Source of the DNA: Akkermansiaceae bacterium
GTDB lineage: Bacteria > Verrucomicrobiota > Verrucomicrobiia > Verrucomicrobiales > Akkermansiaceae
NCBI GenBank assembly: GCA_030725745.1
Contig: JANRFH010000014.1
Span: 1 to 36,434, forward strand
Direction of reading: 5' to 3'
Length of the DNA stretch: 36,434 bases
Shown: positions 34,201-36,434 of the stretch, piece by piece
How positions within the stretch are numbered: position 1 is the first letter of the stretch
Layout of the letters: the number at the start of each line of letters is the position of its first letter
Made by a program: the position numbers and the translations under genes
The notes under the pieces: generated by a model
Database searches by the model: none
Seen by the model: the letters and a program-made list of their open reading frames with translations, nothing else
Told to the model about the DNA's origin: nothing

Positions 34201-34420
34201 AACCTTATCGGGAGATGGACTCACGCTGAAGATTGAAAGCCCTGTCTCAGGGCACAGCTACTCCCTCTTCTACAGCAATACCTTGTTGGATTCGTCTTGG
34301 TTCCCGATGGGCGCGGCCAAGCTCGGCAACGGCACACCACTGGAGTGGGAGGTTCCGATTACGGAGGGTGTTCCGAAACGATTCTACCGCTTCGCTATTG
34401 AAGATGCTGCATCTCCATAG
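28211..34420 (+). CDS. Giant surface protein: six lamin-tail domains, CotH-like domain, Ig-like repeats
   Basis: The gene encodes 2069 residues. The ATG at 28211 opens a signal peptide (HLLKAFCFLALVSSGISAA). Lamin-tail domains start at about residues 39, 204, 335, 1300, 1616 and 1746, each marked by (V/I)INEI-type strands and a later VEL(Y/F)N or IEIYN. Residues from about 540 to 660 look like a jelly-roll module. Residues from about 780 to 1190 resemble a CotH kinase domain (RRYVNVYVNG, GDVDNFGRDLGQNFYMY, LIWDAGHVFG). Ig-like segments lie near 1205-1295 and 1896-1990, and a galactose-binding-like fold near 1432-1600. There is no PEP-CTERM or barrel anchor; the end looks like a sorting-type beta domain (GHSYSLFYSNT). 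It is divergent from the Verru_Chthon A gene, and large proteins of this kind are typical of the phylum. Adhesion or matrix function is inferred. Confidence 0.88.
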   Translation: MINPHHLLKAFCFLALVSSGISAAEVVVEPAGACTRKTGFVISEIMYKPAGATNALEFIEIYNSNPFEEEIGEYRIEGEISFTFPVGTILDGESRLLLVKDSTAFQQQYNLSGVQIFEYGAADGSNSLGSSGNLTMVNSSNGIVLEIDYENDAPWPVAANGAGHSMVLARPSYGENDPQAWESSDQVGGSPGAADTYGDAALRKVVINEILAHTDSPQLDTIELYNHSNSSINISGCTLSDDATLSKYTIPNGTVLAARGFVIFNENQLGFKLGSDGEAVYFRNAAGTRVIDAYKFGGQENGVSIGRYPNGGSEFHRMASLTLGSANGARRIDDVVINEIMYNPISGETGDEYVELFNRSAVSVDLDGWRLSGGISYTFPAGAQIPAGGYMVVAADAARLRTNYAQLNTSNTYGNYSGKLGNGGDRVQLDMPDTIIDNTVPSAPVTTVIHIVVDDVTYETGGQWPVWAKGGGSSMERVDPRSNPRRPTTWADSDETAKATWTDISHTGLLQLGQASANRVEGGLQGAGECLLDDVKVVSNGTNYVSNSTFDSNLTGWLARGSFIRSSLSSNGFGATSCLHIRASTRCDTGANQASGALSSTIASGSTATISARAKWQKGYPWMYLRLHGNYLEVATRLNVPTNLGSPGQVNSRAIVNAAPAIDDVAHTPVVPSAGQSVVVTARAEDPDGLATLSLFYRIDPATSYSTVSMNDSGTSGDAIAGDGIFSATIPGQSSGALAAFYVSATDSAGSAARVFPGNNPSNSARARECLVRFGDATRASSFGTYRMWFTAAAITDWETRLALSNEDVEGTFVYNDNRVIYNFGAYYAGGSYKQNYGSPLSDSNYTMDMPLDDKLLGTDSFNKLHATGQNPFDDAYMTREQAVFETARQLKQPWLYRRYVNVYVNGVARKQGWLMEDTQVPSGDFIDSYFPDDAEGNLHKLSLWMEYTDFATTTTVELTDQRKGQAKLLAQYNAVGELHAPAYRWSWAPRSYGNNGSNDFSSVFELINSANSGADMTQRMMAFADMEEWMRIWAARHASGDVDNFGRDLGQNFYMYKPTNGRAKLLIWDAGHVFGTGASFLPGRGLFPNFKSPNGADDTICKAIFDNPTFRRMYLRAYKEIANGSFSATRMNNWLDVRYAAFAADGITAAVSPDTSFSHDDNDRGENYDKLNASGGATSYTGSLKNWVATARTGILTQVAAQDVSSFALTSPSSVTSSSNTITITGSAPVEMATMTINGVAYPVTWISATSWTVDVVANASPTTFVLQGLDVNGNPLSGFSATVSATVTTPLDAPETSVVINEILYNPTTAGDEFVELRNRSTTTAFDLTGWRVNGLGYTFPATILEPGGYLTIKNFPGKLDQDGETLTLYRPDGSGSELVVDKVRYENVAPWPTTLAGSSLQLMDNEQDNRRAALWSASNGVPPSGGTLFDWGSSWKYRQGVNLDGTGWQTYGYDEAGWSTPAPGAFGVEIATLPHPIQTPLTMGNLTYYFRKTIDFTGDAGASLLMTNMVDDGMVVYVDGVEVYRVRIPDGTPTYTTPATSTVNNATEEGPFVIPLYLQLGSHVIAVEVHQINTGSSDLVFDMKVETDYSHLADQATPGVVNNVGYPNADIPALWLNEVSPSPISGMAWVELYNAGSTALSLNGYSLSDDYNDLAKWPLATGITIQPGAFLKVDLAVGSLTTGSIALSRDINGSPELIDYLNHGTVPAGWSYGDFPDGDPCSRLAMYVATPGASNTNQSAPLAVAINEWMADNTTTLADSVDGNFEDWFEIYNPGDSPVDLGGYFLTDDLNDPFQFEIPTGGKYTIPAHDYLIVWADNESAQNDIDASSLHVNFGLSKNGEAIALVAPDGNVIDSVTFGAQVADQSQGRMLDGGATITNMLSTPGSTNQVVNTAPVLAAIADATFYPGGLIAFSASATDAESAFQTLTYSLESGAPAGASITPSGSFSWSIPTNAVPSDSPITIRVTDNGTPTLSDTKSFTLHVVDLPTFSTIPTLSGDGLTLKIESPVSGHSYSLFYSNTLLDSSWFPMGAAKLGNGTPLEWEVPITEGVPKRFYRFAIEDAASP

Positions 34421-34436
34421 AATTTCTTCGTGTGTC

Positions 34437-34492
34437 TCATAGCCGCAACAAACTACTCCCCCACCCGGATCTTCATCTCATCGCTATTCGCC
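34437..34492. repeat. Direct repeat, right copy (macroglobulin 3' end)
   Basis: This is the partner of 28061-28130. Most of it is the genuine 3' coding end of the macroglobulin gene (minus-strand peptide NSDEMKIRVGE and stop); the remainder is the 32-bp gap after the giant gene. The two copies have the same orientation and bracket the giant surface-protein gene. Confidence 0.55.
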
Positions 34493-36434
34493 TTTAGCTC
34501 CGGCGCATACATCGCCTCAGCACGTGTCGGCAGGGCGCTGAATTTCCCGGGGATCTCGGCGCGTAGCTGGTAACTGAGGTTATGCCTGCCGCGTGGCAGG
34601 TTCTGCACAAACAGGCAGACCTTCTCGTCGCGCAGCTCCATGTAGGCACCCATGCCAGCAGGATTGTAACCGCTCCTCACCTCCACGGCCTCTAGCCCTG
34701 CGGCTTTCCAATCCTCGAAGATCAGGTACTCGTAGTCGTTCTTACTCTCGATACTCAGCTCCACCTCAATCAGGTCGCCGGACATGACTTCGTCGCCTGA
34801 CTTCAGCTCCACGCGTTTGAACTTCGCGCGTTTCTGATCGATGGCATTGCCCTCCGAATCCACCGCCGTGATATCCTTGGTCTCAGGCACGAGTTTGTAG
34901 AACGTCCGCTCGACCTTGATCTCCAGCCCGGCCTTGGTGATGAAATCTTCAAGCGTGAAATACTCGACGTAGGCATTCGAATACAGAGGCCCCTCGCCCG
35001 TTTTCCTCAGCTCGATCTCATGCTCACCGCTCGTCAGGATGTCCCCGGCGACCAGCACGGAGCTATCGTAGGTGAAAAGGTTCTCCTTGGTAATCTCCAC
35101 GGTCTTGAGCGATTTCCCATCGAGCGAGACCTCGACGGTTAGATCCGGATCGCCCTCACCACTGGCTTTCAGATAATCGCCGATGGCCTCGATGCAATAC
35201 GCGGTGTCTCTCGTAGAGTTCCAGTAGGTCGTGTGGCTGCGGTTGTTGATTAGGTATTTCACCAAGCCCTTCGCATCCGGGCTCTTCGGCTCGGCGGCGG
35301 CGAGCAGTTTCAGGAACCAAGCCTGCGCCTCGAACTCGCTGCCATACCAATACCACCAGTAGCCACGGTTCGGCAGGTCGAGGTAAGCCGTCTGGTTCTC
35401 ATCATCGCGCTTGAGATACTGGCGGATGTTGCGGATCACCTCGTCGCGCTTCGCCGTGTCATCCTTGCGGTGCAGCTCCAGCCCCAGCAACGCCTTCGCA
35501 TAGACAGGCAGGTCGTTCTTATCGCGGAAAAGGAAGGCCGTCATCTCCTGGCTGTCTTTCCCGCCCTCGCCGAGCACGCGGCGCACGAAGGCATCCATCG
35601 CGTCCGCCTTTTCCTTCTGCGGCTTGTCGTTGTCTTTGTCCCAGTTCTTGAGCTTCCGGATCTCGATCTTCTCGTATTTCTCCAACCACTTGAGGCCACG
35701 CTCGATCATGTCCCCCGGCACCTCTGCGCCATTCGCCTTCGCGAGCAGCAGGCCGTGCATCACCACCACGGTGGTGTGCGGATAGGAATACGTGCCATAC
35801 GCGGAGAACCATCCCCATCCACCGTCGGGGTTCTGCTGGTTGCGCAGCTTGGCGATTCCCGCCCGCTCCATTTTCGCGACCTCCGCCTCATCCCACACTG
35901 GATTCCAATCCGGATGATCCGGCTGCCACTGCGCTGCACGCTCCTTCGGATCGCCGAGTTGCTGCGGGTTCAGGTTCACCTTCTTGTCCTTGATCGCCGC
36001 TAGGTCGTGGCCGAGGTCTTTGAGAAGATGGTGCACGATCGTCGTCGGCACGAAACGGTTCAACGTCTGCTCGGTGCAGCCATACGGGTAGCTCGCGAGG
36101 TATGGCAGTGCATCGACCATCGCGCTCGCCACGCTAGGCGAGTAGTTCACGATCATCTTGCTCTCGCTCGGCCTGCGCTCTTCAGGGATAGTGAAAATGA
36201 TCTTCGCGCTGTCACCCTCCGGCGCAATCGCCAGGCTGAACGATTCCGTCTTCGCCATGCCGTGCACATACACGGGGAATTTCATCTCCATCGCATCCGA
36301 GTCATCGGCGGCAAGCGCTTTCATGCGCACCGTCACCTCGCCCTCTTTCTCCACCTTCGCCACCCAGTCGATGCGAGTCTCTCCCTTCGCCGCGATCACC
36401 ACCCGCCGCTCCATCGCGCCTGAGGCTGTTAGAT
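34453..36434 (-). CDS. Bacterial alpha-2-macroglobulin, C-terminal part
   Basis: The frame stays open to the right edge of the window (codons before the ATG at 36414 read LTASGA), so the visible 659 residues are the C-terminal part of a larger protein. YPYGCTEQTLNRFVP holds the thioester motif CTEQ (Cys at 36078-36076), in the sequence context typical of bacterial alpha-2-macroglobulins. A helical thioester-domain barrel follows (NPDGGWGWFSAYGTYSYPHTT, WYGSEFEAQAWFLKLL, NNRSHTTYWNSTRDTAYCIEA). The end is a receptor-binding-like beta domain (GDLIEVELSIESKNDYEYLIFEDWKAAGLE). Such proteins trap attacking proteases in the periplasm or at the surface. A penicillin-binding protein 1C gene is a common partner, but none is visible here. 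Convergent with the giant gene, 32 bp away. Confidence 0.93.
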   Translation of the reverse strand, partial: LTASGAMERRVVIAAKGETRIDWVAKVEKEGEVTVRMKALAADDSDAMEMKFPVYVHGMAKTESFSLAIAPEGDSAKIIFTIPEERRPSESKMIVNYSPSVASAMVDALPYLASYPYGCTEQTLNRFVPTTIVHHLLKDLGHDLAAIKDKKVNLNPQQLGDPKERAAQWQPDHPDWNPVWDEAEVAKMERAGIAKLRNQQNPDGGWGWFSAYGTYSYPHTTVVVMHGLLLAKANGAEVPGDMIERGLKWLEKYEKIEIRKLKNWDKDNDKPQKEKADAMDAFVRRVLGEGGKDSQEMTAFLFRDKNDLPVYAKALLGLELHRKDDTAKRDEVIRNIRQYLKRDDENQTAYLDLPNRGYWWYWYGSEFEAQAWFLKLLAAAEPKSPDAKGLVKYLINNRSHTTYWNSTRDTAYCIEAIGDYLKASGEGDPDLTVEVSLDGKSLKTVEITKENLFTYDSSVLVAGDILTSGEHEIELRKTGEGPLYSNAYVEYFTLEDFITKAGLEIKVERTFYKLVPETKDITAVDSEGNAIDQKRAKFKRVELKSGDEVMSGDLIEVELSIESKNDYEYLIFEDWKAAGLEAVEVRSGYNPAGMGAYMELRDEKVCLFVQNLPRGRHNLSYQLRAEIPGKFSALPTRAEAMYAPELKANSDEMKIRVGE

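Noticed and set aside
35470-36003. Plus-strand frame of 177 codons inside the macroglobulin gene
   Set aside because: It is Leu/Arg/His-rich, antisense to the conserved thioester domain region and without any recognisable domain.

Overview
The window looks like a chromosomal segment of a Verrucomicrobiota bacterium, most likely in or near the Verrucomicrobiales. The evidence is a PEP-CTERM exported protein, a Verru_Chthon cassette A-type protein, a giant lamin-tail/CotH-like surface protein, the divergent GH29 type common in Verrucomicrobia and Planctomycetes, and gene starts that almost all lack a Shine-Dalgarno sequence. The taxonomy is inferred from gene content alone. No rRNA, tRNA, CRISPR array, transposase or phage gene was seen.

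Layout. (1) 1-1804: the 3' portion of a spermidine-synthase-like methyltransferase (minus strand, cut by the window edge) and a PEP-CTERM protein ending in a very strong terminator. (2) 1901-16509: a block of secreted carbohydrate-active enzymes. In order these are an alpha/beta-hydrolase esterase with a C-terminal NPCBM-like domain, a GH29 fucosidase, a sulfatase and a GH28 pectinase-type enzyme (all plus); a DUF5060 glycosidase and a GHL15-like glycosidase (a minus pair); then a second GH29 and a raffinose-synthase/GH36-type alpha-galactosidase (plus). Together they suggest removal of sulfate, acyl groups, fucose, galactose and uronic acid from a complex sulfated polysaccharide. No SusC/SusD pair and no regulator is in view. 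(3) 16517-18190: a secreted PQQ-type sugar dehydrogenase fused to cytochrome c. (4) 18283-20344: a TonB-dependent receptor controlled by a cobalamin riboswitch, hence a probable B12 transporter (BtuB-like), with its own terminator. (5) 20422-22832: an unknown exported protein with MORN-like repeats, and folD. (6) 22833-27985: two 73%-identical exported proteins, the second translationally coupled (ATGA overlap) to a Verru_Chthon A-type pseudopilin-like protein. (7) 28211-34420: a 2069-residue surface protein with six lamin-tail domains, divergent from the Verru_Chthon gene. (8) 34453-36434: the C-terminal part of a bacterial alpha-2-macroglobulin.

The most informative structural observation is at 22791-24660. 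The roughly 215 bp between the two paralogues is not empty: it holds a decayed copy of the 3' end of the Verru_Chthon A gene joined directly to a decayed copy of the 3' end of folD. This records an old tandem duplication of a unit of roughly 0.9 kb, with a readable junction near 23704. A second observation is a diverged direct repeat on both sides of the giant surface-protein gene, one copy of which is the 3' end of the macroglobulin gene. A third is a 21-nt motif (one mismatch) shared by the upstream regions of the PEP-CTERM and esterase genes.
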